Part shown: positions 11,301-22,707 of the stretch, one piece after another
Layout of the letters: each line of letters opens with the position of its first letter
Numbering within the stretch: position 1 is the stretch's first letter
Source: Cristatella mucedo
Taxonomy: Eukaryota; Bryozoa; Phylactolaemata; Cristatellidae
Direction of reading: 5' to 3'
Length of the DNA: 64,000 nt
Assembly (NCBI GenBank): GCA_009760855.2
Contig: WPIO01000015.1
Location: forward strand, 4,300,001-4,364,000
Translations under genes and position numbers: made by a program
Notes under the pieces: generated by a model
The model's input: the letters and a program-made list of their open reading frames with translations, nothing else
Databases searched by the model: none
Told to the model about the DNA's origin: nothing

Positions 11301-12284
11301 CAGTTGCAGAAACGCGGCAGTGACGAGCGCTCACACCTTAGCAAATCTAGTCCGTATCCATAACGTAGACAAGTCTATTTAAATGCAGCGGACGGTTACA
11401 GGCGTTCAATGGCAGCCGCGACGTACACCGACGGTCTTCGGCCTAGAGCCTCAATCGGCTCAAATGCCAATGCATCGAGTCTCGAATCCTGACTCCCCCG
11501 CCTATCTCAAGGCTTCGGCATTTTATACGGCACCGGCAATAAACTGTCGCATAATCGTGAATAATACCTAGCCCTCACGATTCAGCTGGTCTAGCTGGCA
11601 CCACCGTTACAGCAGGTTTTTCTCTAGCCGATCGGGCGCCTTCGTCCAGCCGCCGCCGCCCCCTCGCTCATCGCTCTCAAGCCAACTCGGCTGCCGCCTG
11701 AATTTAATCTAGCCCCCGATTCGTGCTTCGGCAGGCGGCCATTTCGCTGCAGACGCCTGACTTCGAGCTCGCTCGTTCGCTCAGACTGCCGGCGAACACT
11801 GGGCACTCGTCCCCAGGCGATTGTTCGTTCGCGATTGTTCGTCCGAGTCAGCTGCTCATAGCGAGCGCCGTGCCGTCTGGCGATTCTCGCCGGCGGTTCC
11901 GCTTGTCGGCCGCCTCGAGCTCTGGCTCTCGCAGAAAGGAAGGAGCGAGACGCTAGATTCGCCGTCCGCAGACGTGCATCCTGCTTCTCCGATCGTCCGT
12001 CGTCGAGCTGGCCCGCGCATTTCCGGCCACCCCCTGGCTTTCGACGGCTCTGCTGGCCAGTGGCAGGGGGCGGTCGCCGTCGTCCGGGGTCGGAGATCGC
12101 GAACACTGCCGTTCTCGGAGTCGCTGTCCCTCTTGCCGAGAATTCGGTGAGCCGCTCGATGTCGCGGCGTCCGTCCGGCCACCGGAGACCTGCAGCAGCC
12201 GGACAGAACGAGGGCAGGAGGAAGCTCCTGCAGCAGCCCCAGAGTCTTTGGCCAGGGGTTAAGGTGCTCGCTCGGTCTTCCGAT
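8311..12284. other. GC-rich stretch without a recognised gene
   Basis: I see many Arg/Ala/Ser-rich overlapping frames but no domain or convincing exon. A perfect 12-base-arm hairpin lies at 10569-10600 (AGCGACGGCTGC, 8-base loop). A foldback-element end lies at 11340-11400. Confidence 0.4.
11335..11410 (-). mobile_element. dispersed foldback element, end fragment (copy 2)
   Basis: The minus strand reads GTAACCGTCCGCTGCATTT then AAATAGACTTGTCTACGTTA and TGGATACGGACTAG. This matches the right end of copies 1 and 3. Only one arm is present, so it is not a foldback here. Confidence 0.55.
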
Positions 12285-12475
12285 CCAACTGTGGGTGGGT
12301 GGGTTCAAGTCTTGCGGTGGGGGCGACTCGTCATTGCTCCCTGCAAGCGATTCTGACAGCCGTTTAAAAAAAGATGAGGCGATTGCGGCGGTATATGAGG
12401 GATCGACCGCTGCAGGATTCGAACCCACGACCTGGTCGTGAAGAGCCAGCACCTTACCCAACCCCTGGGCTAAGA
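12285..12475. mobile_element. two partial SINE A copies in opposite orientation
   Basis: From 12285 to about 12390 (+) a box-B-like GGGTTCAAGTCTTGCGGTGG leads into the SINE A body (CTGCAAGCGATTCTGACAGCCG). From about 12391 (-) GCAGGATTCGAACCCACGAC is box B of an inverted head, ending near CACCTTACC. Confidence 0.65.
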
Positions 12476-12529
12476 CTCGAAGGCGTAGGGTAGTCTGCTG
12501 CTAAATAAATGAGGCTGCTGAATTAGCTG

Positions 12530-13965
12530 GCCTTTTACACCCAGGCGTTTTGGCGGTTGAGCTTGGTCGATGACGCTGAACTAGAGATCGAAAATGAAAT
12601 AGCTTGAGATTAGCAGGCTTGTGAGCAACGATTTTTCTTCGGTACACGCTGGCTGTGGTAATTATCTCTCAGTGAACAGGATTTGTGACTTCCTGCGTGG
12701 CCAGCATATACGGCAGAAAGCCGATCAGAGCAATAGGCTCTTAGCAATGGCAGGTTCTTACTGACGGTCTACCGGCAAAGATGAATCACACTTACATAGT
12801 CTTATTCTGTTGCTATGTAGTTCCAAGTTTGTAGCAGGTCTGCCTTAATCACCATTTTGCTAGTACAGGTACAGCTACAGACTGTAATAGGCAATTAGTG
12901 CGCTCACTTTTTGTTCGAGTAGTGCTCTTGACGGTGATGCTTGCAGCTGCTTGCAAAGTGCTGCAACCATCAGATGCCATCGGCCTGCTTTCCCCCTAAT
13001 TAGAGTGGGGTAGGAGAGTACTACCGTCGTACACCCGTACTAGAGTGGGCTAGGAGGATGTGACGACTTCCTCGTGAAAAGACACGGTAGGTAACACTTT
13101 CTGTCGGCAAATTGATGCATTGTTTTGGTTCTCATCTCTGGTTTCTACCGGAGGTCTAACGCTCCACTCCCGAGAGCAGAGAGGTTACTGCAATGTCGCA
13201 TGACATTGTCACCCCTCCGGCCGACGGCTTAGCCAGTATCTGGCACTGGTTGGCAGTCAGATTGCACTCCAGCTCCAGGATTGGAGCGTGTGGGCCGTGC
13301 CATCAGTGGCTAGGTTAGGCTAGGCAGAGCTGTCAGCAACTCAGCTGGTAGCAGCAGCAGCAGCGCCCCTATCAGTCAGCCCCCATCCAGCTAGAGAGAG
13401 CCACAGCCACAGAAGGGGTGGGCTCGGCAGCTGACCCCCGACCCTTGTATCTCACTGCTGGGTAGCTGGCACCTAGGCTACAAGTCCTTGTTCACTGGCT
13501 ACTGCCGGGAGATCTACCGAGTCGCCCTGGTGCTCAAAGCTAACTACTCTCCAACCGACCACCAGGCAAGTTGGTAAGGCAGCAGAGGACAGCAAGTGGG
13601 GGCCGGTTGCAAGGTGCTTGGGATGGGTTCGAGGCTTGGGTGGGCTAAGCAACGCTAAGCAGAGAGTGCAGGGTTGTTTACCTGGTGCGATTGCTCAATG
13701 CCCAGGGAGTACACGGAGGGAGGGGTCTGCACTCCCTGCCTTCACTCGGCCTGCACCTGGCCTTCGTACAGTTTCTACGGCTGCATGTTTGCCGGATAGA
13801 AGGAAGCTAGGCCTCGCTGGCTCACTGGCTCGCTGGCAGCAGCAGCAGCAGCAGCAGCAGCGGAAGCAGTAGCCACCTTTTATTGACGACCGCCGGTGCT
13901 GTGGATAGCTGGGCCAGCTGCCCAGTTGGTCAGCGATCGGGCTACTTCCTCTCACTCTCACCCAG
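12530..13965. other. no recognised gene; likely upstream or intronic DNA of the MITF-like gene
   Basis: The composition is mixed and there are no homologous proteins. A CAG run lies at 13838-13862. The sequence around 13000-13050 holds a short imperfect duplication (AGAGTGGGCTAGGA). Confidence 0.4.
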
Positions 13966-14286
13966 GTGAAAGTTGGCTTCGTGCGTCCGACGGTGGCGTC
14001 CAGCGGTGGTGGCAGCAGCCAGGCAGCGATCGCCCAAGCTTCAGCCGCCTCGGTGGCCGCGGCTCTGAGCAGCCGAGACGGCAGCCGCAGTCACGGGCAT
14101 GGCTATGACGGCAGCCTCTCCGGTAGCTACTTGAGCAGCCTGCTGTTGTCGTCGACGTCGTCGACGTCCCACGCGGCAGCGGCTGGCGGCAGTCTGGCCT
14201 GTCCTTCAAGCAGCAGCACCACCAGCATGGATGGCCTGATCGCCTGCACCGGCTCCGTGGGCGGCAGCTGCAGCAGCGAGGCCAAG
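13966..14286 (+). CDS. possible upstream exon of the MITF/TFE-like gene (Ser/Ala/Gly-rich)
   Basis: This open segment of 107 codons is bounded by a good acceptor (CT-rich tract then CACCCAG) and a donor (GCCAAG/GTACGT). It is rich in Ser, Ala and Gly, starts VKVGFVRPTVASSGGG and ends GGSCSSEAK. It carries no domain I can name. It ends in phase 0, which matches the phase-0 start of the MITF-like exon at 22910, so it could be the preceding exon on the same strand. MITF/TFE proteins have Ser-rich, poorly conserved N-terminal halves, so the composition fits but proves nothing. The hallmark acidic motif of the family (DDVIDDIISLE-like) is absent here and I did not find it elsewhere between 14.3 and 22.9 kb. 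The segment could also be chance coding potential in GC-rich DNA or part of another gene. Transcript reads across the junction would settle it. Confidence 0.35.
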
Positions 14287-14890
14287 GTACGTTCGCACGT
14301 GCTTGCACGGCAGACTGCAGTCGCGACCTGCCGCCTGCAGCTCCGGAGCTCCAAAGCTGGCGAAATTCCCCCCGGCGAAAAACGGACTGAACCGTCTGCA
14401 GCTTCTGCACACTTGCATCAGCCGCAAGCAGGCAGACTGCCGGCTCTGGGGAGTGTCTGCAGCAATTTTCCTTTACTCTCTTTATGCGGCAATGTATCTC
14501 GATTGCTACGGATAGTCTTTCATGGCCAGCCGTGCCTCTTGCTCGGTCTGAACCCTGGTCGCTAGGATCTTGCCGTGTATTCTCCGACTCTTAGTTTGTC
14601 AGCTTGAAGTTTTGATCGCTGGCAGATTGGCTTTCGACTATGAAGTAAAGGCTGCTCTTTTCGGGTGGTTGCATTAGGCTCGGTTCAGCAGATTTCCGCA
14701 CGTGATGCCCAGGGGGTGGGGTGCTACATTAAAGGGTCAATTTCCCTTAGGATTTAGCTGCATTCGCTTCTATGACCTGCTGCTTTGTAACTCTTTGTGA
14801 CTAAGACTGGGAGAGCCCTAGGAAAACTGCTATCGAGTTCGACCTCTGACCCTGCAGCTGGTGGCTCTGGCTGCTGCTGCTCGTGCGTGC

Positions 14891-14960
14891 AGCAGCAGCA
14901 GCAGCAACTGCAGCAGCAGCAGCAGCAGCAACTGCAGCAGTAGCAGCAGCAGCAACTGCT
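14891..14960. repeat. CAG/CTG repeat, interrupted
   Basis: CAG triplets are interrupted by CAACTG at regular points, giving Ser/Asn, Gln or Leu/Cys runs depending on frame. A smaller CAG run lies at 15057-15075. It is probably intronic. Confidence 0.9.
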
Positions 14961-15402
14961 GCTGCTGCCTCCTAAGCCCTCTGCAGCAGACAAATCCAGC
15001 GGCACCCGGAAGCCGTCGTGGTGCTCTGTACTGGCAGCTCGAAGCCGTGCTCAATTTGCAGCAGCAGCAGCAGTGCGCCTGATCGGTGCACTCTTAGCAG
15101 GGCATCCACTGTCACAGAAGGTTTTGGAAACTCTTTAGCTGCCGCATTAAAACTCTCCTCACCAGTCAATCTAGGCTCTGTATTTCCCTGTGAGGACGTT
15201 TGGATGCACTCGCGGCAGTGCAGCGAGCGATCCAGTTTGGGCAGGCAGAATGCTTGGATGCATGACAGCTTGGGGAACCAGAATGAGGAGCTTGGCATCG
15301 GGCCTGAGACCAAGGGGGAACATAAAGCACACGTCCGATCAAACACACTTGACCACTGGTAAAAGAAAGAAGCTAAAAGTCCGCTTATTCAACATCTTCA
15401 GG

Positions 15403-15572
15403 ACCGTGATGGCCCATGAGGTGCCGTGCTCGCTCTTCACCGCCGAGGTCATGGGTTCGAATCCTGCAGTGGGCGGTCCTTTATTGCCAACTGCAAGCTG
15501 TTGTTACAGCCGTTAAGGCTCGCCTGCTTCTTCACAAATGAGGCTGCTAAATAAGCTAATATTTTTTCATAA
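15403..15572 (+). mobile_element. SINE A copy
   Basis: A tRNA-like head with box B GGTTCGAATCC (perfect) is followed by the family body (TGCAGTGGGCGGTCCTTTAT, AGCCGTTAAGGCTC) and ends with AAATAAGCTAATATTTTT. Confidence 0.8.
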
Positions 15573-16351
15573 TATAGTGGCCTCACCAGCTATCTTCCCA
15601 CCAATCTTAGTGAGTGACACAGGATGCTGGATGCCTGACTCGAACCCATGACCTGGGCGAGTGAGTGAAAGTGAGCTGGGTGAGCCGAGATGGCAGTGGA
15701 CAGCCTGTTGAGTAATAGCTCATCGGGCATCCATGTTTTCTTGTCATGGAATAGAGTGTGAGGGTTGACTCTCATGCCCAGAGTGGTATGATGGACTTGA
15801 AAACGGGAAGTCTGCCCTTTCCACTAGCATGCTGGATCTAATCCAGGGACAGTCGTGTTCAACGCCAGCCAGTTAGACTACGAATTCATAGCATCATCTA
15901 CTCACACCTCCAAAGCATTGCATATATACCTTACTAGACGGAATAGACTCTCTGGGAGGCCTCTACGTGCTTTTTCTCTTTGATAATCGAACTACTACAG
16001 ATGCCCTTCGTGCTGCATTCCACACCCCATCTGAAAGTGAGACTCAATTAAGTCATGGTTAGGTATTATTTCTAAGAATAGAGTTTTAGGAAGGGCAAAG
16101 GCTAATTGACTGACTTGGAAACTGATTCATTTAAATAAAAGGACAGGCTGCTTTGCCGGATTGGCAGCCAAGAGTGTGGGCAATTCGTTGGAGTTGGAGT
16201 CAAAAAGAAAATCCTGCCAGCAGCTGCTTGAACCGAACCCCGTCCTCCAAGCAGACCCCTACCAGCCCTGCGTTTTTGCACGGATCAGCCAGCCGGATTT
16301 GACAGAGAGAAATGTCCAACTGCATTTCTATGTACAGTTTCAGTGCCGTAG

Positions 16352-16399
16352 CGTGCTTGCCGTCATAGCTGCAGTAGTGCAGCTACTGCGGCAAGCACG
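16352..16399 (+). other. strong hairpin, 22-base arms
   Basis: The left arm (CGTGCTTGCCGTCATAGCTGCA) and right arm pair with three mismatches around a four-base GTAG loop. It sits just upstream of an L2 tail. It could be a microRNA-like precursor or a chance palindrome. Confidence 0.5.
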
Positions 16400-16435
16400 A
16401 AGCTGCAGCCCCGTGAAAAGGACTTCCAGCTCCTC

Positions 16436-16518
16436 ATGCAGCAAATGTAAAGCGCCTAGAAAGAGACTGAGTTCTCCGAGAGTGCTTTATAAAGTGTGTC
16501 ATTATTATTATTATTTTT
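16436..16518 (+). mobile_element. L2-type 3' tail
   Basis: GCAAATGTAAAGCGCCTAG, AAAGAGACTGAGTTCTCCG and AGTGCTTTATAAA are followed by ATT repeats. This is the conserved tail with no coding region attached, so it could belong to a short L2 or to a SINE using the same tail. Confidence 0.8.
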
Positions 16519-16548
16519 ATGTTCGAAGAACACTGGGCGCGAATCCCG

Positions 16549-16735
16549 ATGAGCCGTGATGGCACACTAGGTAAGGCGGTTGCTTTTCACGACCTCTCGG
16601 GATCGAGGTCGTGGGTTCGAATCCTGCGGTGGGCGATCCCTTATCGCTGCTGCAAGCAGTGGCGATAACCGCAAAGGCTCTTCTGTTGCTAAAAAAAAGA
16701 GGCTACTTAATCAGCTAGTGGCTATATTTTGTTAA
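16549..16735 (+). mobile_element. SINE A copy, best preserved
   Basis: Box A lies near TGATGGCACACTAGGTAAGG. A long variable-arm-like palindrome (CGACCT..AGGTCG) follows, then perfect box B GGGTTCGAATCC and the family body ending AATCAGCTAGTGG. The long extra arm suggests descent from a class II tRNA (Leu or Ser type). This is an inference. Confidence 0.85.
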
Positions 16736-18050
16736 ATCGCTGTAGTAGTAGGCTTAGATACGATTGCCTGGACTGTTCGATGGCACGACTGTTTTGAACT
16801 GAGCAATCTCCAGCTGAGGAACAAGATCAAGATGGCGCCGGAATAGGCAGCAGCTGGGTGCTTGGCACTCTTCAGAGGAGTGTCAAGCAGCAATTGAAAG
16901 GAAGTGCAGCTTCGGCCTGTCCTGTCCTGCCCTGCCCTACCGGTGCCATCAGTACAGTATTGCCCAATCTGCTAATGCAGTGACCACGACATCCCGGGCA
17001 GTTACATAGGCACTCGGTGATCATGAACTCGGAGCTCTCTGTTTTCGTTCGCAGATCGCCGGGTGCTTCTGATATTTACCTAGCGCAGTCGACAGTAGCT
17101 GCAGTCGAAAGGCTAGCGCCCTACCGAGGCAGGCGTCCTCTTTCGTGAGAAAACAACCGGGGGCCTTGCTTGGCAAGCCTGCTCGACGAAACCCGGAGCT
17201 GGATATTGTCCCTTCGCATTGTCCTCACACCCTCCACGCCCTCTGCCCGGCTCTTAGGCATCTACTTCCGCGTGCATGAATGTTTGCACTCAGCAGAGTG
17301 TAGTGGTGGGCTTAGCTGAGGGTCTGAGAGGCTCCAGGCCTGTCCGTTAGATACAACGGACAAGGTGGGCGACGATCGGGTGCACTTAAAGTTAACGTGC
17401 ACGAACAGCTGTCTTGATCACAGCCTAATGCAAAACTTGAGAGACGATGCCCTAGTGACACGGTGCCATGTCCTGTTTGGCACTCAAAAGTAAACACCCG
17501 ACGTGTAGACCACTTGAGTGCCTTCACCTTAACAGCTACTGCTCGACCACGTACTGCTTCGATAGTTGGCTACTGTCAGCACAACTCTCTAGTTCAAATC
17601 AAGGAGCACACCTAGGTGACCTCTGCGACCAGCACCCTCTACTTGGCAGGAAGTGAGTAGACATGGTGCCAGCAGCAGGAGTGGCCAGCTCATCACAGCA
17701 CGGCCCCACCTTCAGCTAGACATAGTGCAAGACCGGCCACCGTAGCTATCCCTCTTGGACGGTGCAATGACATCGAGACAGGATGCAGCAATTCTGGATG
17801 CCGCGAGTGCCACCAGCCAACAGAAACGCAGATGCACGAGGCCTTGCTCAAGCTCACCCAGTGTCTCCACTCAGCGAGCACCCGCACCAGCGGCAGCAGC
17901 ACTAGCGCCTTTCCATTGGTGGCTCCTGTACAGCCACGTATCGCCACCTGTGCACCCTTCGGCATTCTGATCACTCGTATGCTCACCGGAGCTGCGCATG
18001 CGAGCACGTTTTAACGAGCACACATGCATGCTCTAATGTGCAAACACGTG
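16736..18050. other. no recognised gene; intron-like
   Basis: The composition is mixed, with short open frames and no domain or clear exon. It is probably intronic if the 13966 exon belongs to the MITF-like gene. Confidence 0.4.
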
Positions 18051-18054
18051 CACT

Positions 18055-18149
18055 AACACACACACGCACGCGTGTGCATGCTCGCACTAACACATACACA
18101 CACACACACACACACATGCACACACACTTGCATGCGCGCACACACACAC

Positions 18150-18208
<59 letters not shown>

Positions 18209-18275
18209 CACACACATGCACACACACTTGCATGCGCGCGAACACACACACATGCACACGCACACGCACATGCAT
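18055..18275. repeat. CA/TG microsatellite
   Basis: The CA dinucleotide array is interrupted by TGCATG and GCGCGCAC motifs and is about 220 bases long. Confidence 0.97.
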
Positions 18276-19307
18276 GCTGTGTAGGCATGCTGATGCTTGT
18301 CCAGTAATAACACTTGTTGCTTCCAACGAGCTCATTAGTACGAGTGCATGGGCACGAAAACACATCTGTCATCACTTTCTCATGGAGTCAGGCATGCAGC
18401 CTATGAGTAACTTGTGGGCCGATAGCTGCCACCCTGGGCAGCAGTAGCTGTGGCAGGTTAATGGTCAGGCCATGGTGGGCCAAGGCAGTGGCAGTGCTAG
18501 CACGCTGGTGGTAGCAGAGGCCTGCCTTCCCGTGCATGAGAGATCATGCAGGGCCATACCTTGGCCTTGGCTTTGCTAGCCATTGGCCAGCTGCTGGGAC
18601 CCTGTTTTGGCAGCTGCTTGAACGAGCTACTAATAACCACAGCAGCTGATTCCGAGGTTGCTGGATGTAGTGGTGGAATGGGTTAGCACTGGTTACTTTG
18701 ATGATGGCACATCGTGGTTGCAACTTCAGCAAACACGTCCTAGTGGCTGCTTCAGAAGTTAAGTCGGTGAAAAAGCCGTGAGGTCGGAGGAAGGCCTTCT
18801 AAAAAGGTGCCCCGTGCTGTGCAAGGCGATAGAAGTAGGGGTCGTGTAGTCCACCAGATCGAGTGTGTGGCATGTCAGCGGCCCTACCTGCACTGCACTC
18901 ACATATGCCTTGTTTCCACTTGGCTGCACATTCCTGTGTGCTTACTCCATCGATTCATTACATTATTTCCCAGGTCTATGCAGTCAGACTGGAGCTCCCA
19001 CTTCACTCCAGGGATGGATCAACATGGCCCCTTGTGGTCGGTGGCTCTCATATACGACTGGAGAGTGAATACACACGTCAGCCCGATATTATTTGACTGG
19101 GAACACGAAAATTACACACGAACTCATAACAGATTTGTTGAGATACTTGAGGTATCCCAGTTTCTAACCATCGAGCCAGCAGTCTGTCATTCAGTTGACA
19201 CATTGAGCTATTCCTGCATAGCAATCCCCACCATCAGCTGCCCACGACACAGACCGGCTTTTATATTCCGATAGTAAGAAATTGTCTATATTTCCTGAGA
19301 ATTGTTA
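18276..19307. other. no recognised gene; intron-like
   Basis: A 155-codon open frame (18807-19274) encodes a Cys/His-containing sequence without any pattern I recognise. I treat it as non-coding. Confidence 0.35.
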
Positions 19308-19690
19308 TGCATATCTCCTGTTGCATCTGCACGATATCTATGTGCCCTTTGACAAAGCAACCTTTCGCTGGATGAACATTTAAGCTTCATAGTCAAGTCT
19401 GCTAACTTTCAGCTACACAACATTGCTAAATGTCTGGCTTGCGCATAAAGGGATATTGCAATCAAATTGGTCCATGCAATAGTGACATCCCGTCTCGACT
19501 TTTGTAACTCACTGCTTGCTGGTCTACCGGCCTATGCAATCAGGTGTCTACAGTTGGTGCACAACTCTGCAGCTAGACTAGTCTATCGTGAGCACTGCAG
19601 TTGCCACATCACACCAATTCTCGTCGACCTGCACTGGCTCCCAGTCAAGCAGCGCATCGACTTCACGGTTTTGTCACTTACTTTTAGGTA
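19308..19690 (+). mobile_element. host L2 copy, left piece, split by a nested L2
   Basis: The coding blocks read [40 protein letters not shown] and [19 protein letters not shown]. The copy breaks after CTTACTTTTAGGT, and the next residues (SLHS..APAYL) are found at 20708. Confidence 0.85.
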
Positions 19691-20707
19691 ATAATAATAA
19701 TAATAATAATGCACTTGATAAATCACCCTCAGATAACTCAATCTCTCTCTAAGCGCTTTACGTTTGCTGCAAAGGGAAATGCAAATTGCAAATGCAAAAG
19801 GGAAATGCAAAAGGGAAATGCGAAACGGAAATGCGAAACGGAAATGCAAAAAAAAGGGAAATGGAAATTGGATGGTGAGTGGTATCATGCTTGATAAATT
19901 ACATGAATAACATGGTTAGGGGTGACATGCACAGGGTCGGTATGCAAATGTGGTAAGTGGCAGCATGCACAGTGTCAGCACACATAAGCACATGAAGGAC
20001 GAATCACAGGGACCCACTAAATGCCGTCCTAAATAGGTGTTTTTAATTTTTTTTAAATGTGGTCAAGTCAGGGGATGTTCTGACGCAAGTCGGGAGGGAG
20101 TTCCAGGCTTTGGGAGCATACGAACTAAATGCACGGTCTACAAAGGATTTGAGGTTTGTACGAAGTATTTGTAGACTGTTGGATTCCGAAAAGCGGTTGG
20201 TACGATGCTTGGCCTGTTGGGGGAGTAAATAGGAGAGATAGGCTGGAGTCAAAGAATGAAGTGACCTAAAAGTGAGCGACAAAACCTTGAAGTCGATCCG
20301 TTGCTTGACTGGCAGCCAGTGCAGGTCGGCGAGAAGTGGTGTGATGTGGGAACTGTGACGCTCATGATAGACAAGCCTAGCTGTGGAGTTTTGCACCTGC
20401 TGTAATCGCCTGATTGCACATGCCGGTTGGCCAGCAAGCAGTGAGTTACAGCAATCAAGACGGGATGATACAAATGTATGGACCAACTTAGACGGGTATC
20501 CTTATCTAAACAAACCCGAATTTCAGCAGTGTTATGTAGCTGAAAGTAGGCAGACTTGATTGTGGAGCTGATGTGGTCGTCTAACGACAGGTCACTTTGG
20601 AACATGACACCTAGATTTCGAGCTGATTCAAGAGGAGATATCTGGCAGAGCCAATTTTGAGCGTCAGCCTTTCCAATTTCTGAATCACACTGGGTTTGCC
20701 CATAACT
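19691..20707 (-). mobile_element. 5'-truncated L2 inserted antisense into the L2 host
   Basis: It has an AAT tail (19691-19710), the conserved stem-loop tail, an expanded 3' UTR with A-rich GGGAAATGC repeats (19770-19865), then coding blocks for DHISSTIKSAYFQLHNTAEIR and SLLAGQPACAIRRLQQVQ in good shape. It ends in the RT region at 20707. Both borders coincide with the host break. Confidence 0.9.
19770..19866. repeat. imperfect GGGAAATGCAAAA tandem repeat in the L2 3' UTR
   Basis: Units such as GGGAAATGCAAAA and ACGGAAATGCGAA repeat about seven times. They derive from the GGAAATGCAATT stretch normally present once in this part of L2. Confidence 0.85.
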
Positions 20708-21045
20708 AGGTCCCTTCATTCTTCGGCTCCAGCCTGCCTATCAGATCTACTGCACCACCAGGCTAGGTATCGTACCACCTGCTTTCTGAATTAAATCGTT
20801 TAGCTGCAGGTCGTACGAATCTCAATCCTTTGGAGACTTTGCCTGTAGTTTGTACGCTCCCAGTACCCGGACCTCACTTCCGACTAGCGTTACGACATCC
20901 AGTGACTCAACGGCAGTTACAAAAAGCTAAAAACGCATCTATTTATCACAGCATTTAATGGGTCCATGTGATTTGTTCTTTGTGTGCGTATGTGTGCTGA
21001 CACTGTGCATGCTGCCACTAACCATATTTGCGGTAAAGTGCATGC
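20708..21045 (+). mobile_element. host L2 copy, right piece
   Basis: It resumes with AGGTCCCTTCATTCTTCGGC and the C-terminal L2 coding blocks, then the 3' UTR (GTGCTGACACTGTGCATGCT). The stem-loop tail is lost. AGGT occurs at both host borders and may be a short target duplication. Confidence 0.8.
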
Positions 21046-21426
21046 ACTTGTTTGGCTGTTCTAATCTTACTTAAGCAGGCCATGATTTTGTCTGTTCTTT
21101 GTATCTTATTTAAGCAGGCCGTGATTTGTTTCTATGTTCATTAGTTGAAAGTTGGCCGGCTGGACAGTGAATGAAATGTGCTCATCTAGTGACTAGTCTA
21201 GTGCTCATCAGGTTTTTTCCGGAATAATAGGGCTTAGATTATGGGCAGACATCACCACAGCGATGCTAGCTGAACAAAGGAGGGTTAGGTCTTCAAAGTT
21301 GCGGATGATACTCGACTAGCTCATAGCTATTACGTGAGTCATATCATCGTTAAGCTTCAGGAAGCTAGTTTCAATCCAATCGCGATTCTATTTATTCCCT
21401 TTTTACAAAGTAAACAAGTATAAAGA

Positions 21427-21600
21427 TCAGCTGATCAGACAGCCTCATTTTATTTAACAGCACGTGAGCCTAATAGTCAGGTTTGGCCAAGGTGTTACAA
21501 ATGAATTATATTGTTGTTATCACCACTGCTGCAGAACTGGAACCTGCGACCTGGATTGCAAGTTTCGAGCACCTTACCTGTAGGCCTAGGTCGGGCGGTA
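21427..21600 (-). mobile_element. degenerate SINE A copy
   Basis: The minus strand shows a box-B relic (GAACCTGCGACCTGG on +) and the GATCAGACAGCCTCATTTTA end typical of the family. Confidence 0.45.
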
Positions 21601-22430
21601 TATGTTGTTGTGGATGTTTTGGCTTGCATATTTTACGTTTATGCAGCCTGAGCACCTGAATTCCATTGCCATCGCTCGTTCGAGGCTTGATTACACTAAG
21701 CACTGATCACAGCGAGGCTATCCTGCTATCCAGCTAATAGAGCATCCAGCTTAGAGCTGCTTCTAGCACTGCCGATGAAGCTGCTGATGCCGTGAATGCT
21801 TGCTTGGCAGTATACGCCATGTTTAGACAGCTCTGACAGGCCTTGCAGCAAAGGCAGCAGTCTGGGAGGGAGGATCTTAATTTACTTCCTCTTCCAGTCT
21901 GTCCAACTGCAAGGGCGAATGAACTAGGATCTTTAGATTGGTGGGTGCTCTTAGCTCGTACGTCCCTTCGTCGATTAGCCACTTACTCCAGGATTTTTCT
22001 CTTAATCACTGCTGCTGGCCCTATGCTTACTGTCTGTTCAATCGTGCCTGCCGTGCCACAGGAGGCACGGCAGGCTGTAGACGCTGTGCGTTATGGTTCG
22101 CTGTACTGCATGATTCGATGGGCCGCATGGTTCGCTACAGCTCAGAGATATGCTCAGCGGTCTCGCCAGTAGCAGCCTGGCTGCTGGTGAGTCGTGCAGA
22201 GTGTCGTCGGCAGCCACCGAGTTACTTCACGCGTCGACGACCGGCTTTTCGTCCTCTCAGGTGAGGAGTGACTGAGTGCCACCTGAACGCTCCTGCCTGG
22301 ACGCACGGGCATAGCCGGCCTCAAATGTAGAGTTGGCATTCTTCTTAAGTTGCCGCTCTTTAGAATTGAGCATGCCCCAAGTCCAAGCCGTCTGCAGCAG
22401 TTCTGCTCGGTCGCTAAGCTCTTAGTACAT
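21601..22430. other. no recognised gene; intron-like
   Basis: The only distinctive structure is a perfect hairpin at 22046-22075 with 12-base arms (GCCTGCCGTGCC) and a 6-base loop. Confidence 0.4.
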
Positions 22431-22465
22431 TTAGAGAGAGCGAGAGAGACAGACTGACAGAGAGG

Positions 22466-22553
<88 letters not shown>

Positions 22554-22626
22554 GAGAGACGGTGACAGATGAAGACATGCGGAGACAGACGGAGACGGAC
22601 CTCGACAGACGGAGACGAACAGAGAA

Positions 22627-22706
<80 letters not shown>
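22431..22706. repeat. compound GA/CT microsatellite
   Basis: Two long GA arrays (about 22465-22558 and 22635-22705) are separated by GACGGA-type units. They lie about 200 bases before an MITF exon. Confidence 0.97.

Positions 22707-22707
<1 letters not shown>

Noticed and set aside
16549-16640. Possible functional tRNA gene
   Set aside because: Box A and box B are present, but there is no paired acceptor stem, and the sequence recurs as a SINE with a fixed non-tRNA body.
18038-18375. Thr/His or Cys/Val repeat 'proteins' over the CA array
   Set aside because: Dinucleotide repeats are open in all frames. No coding signal remains outside the array.
18807-19274. 155-codon Cys/His-containing frame as a gene or exon
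   Set aside because: There is no recognisable domain, no conserved Cys/His spacing and no good splice context. Length alone is weak evidence.
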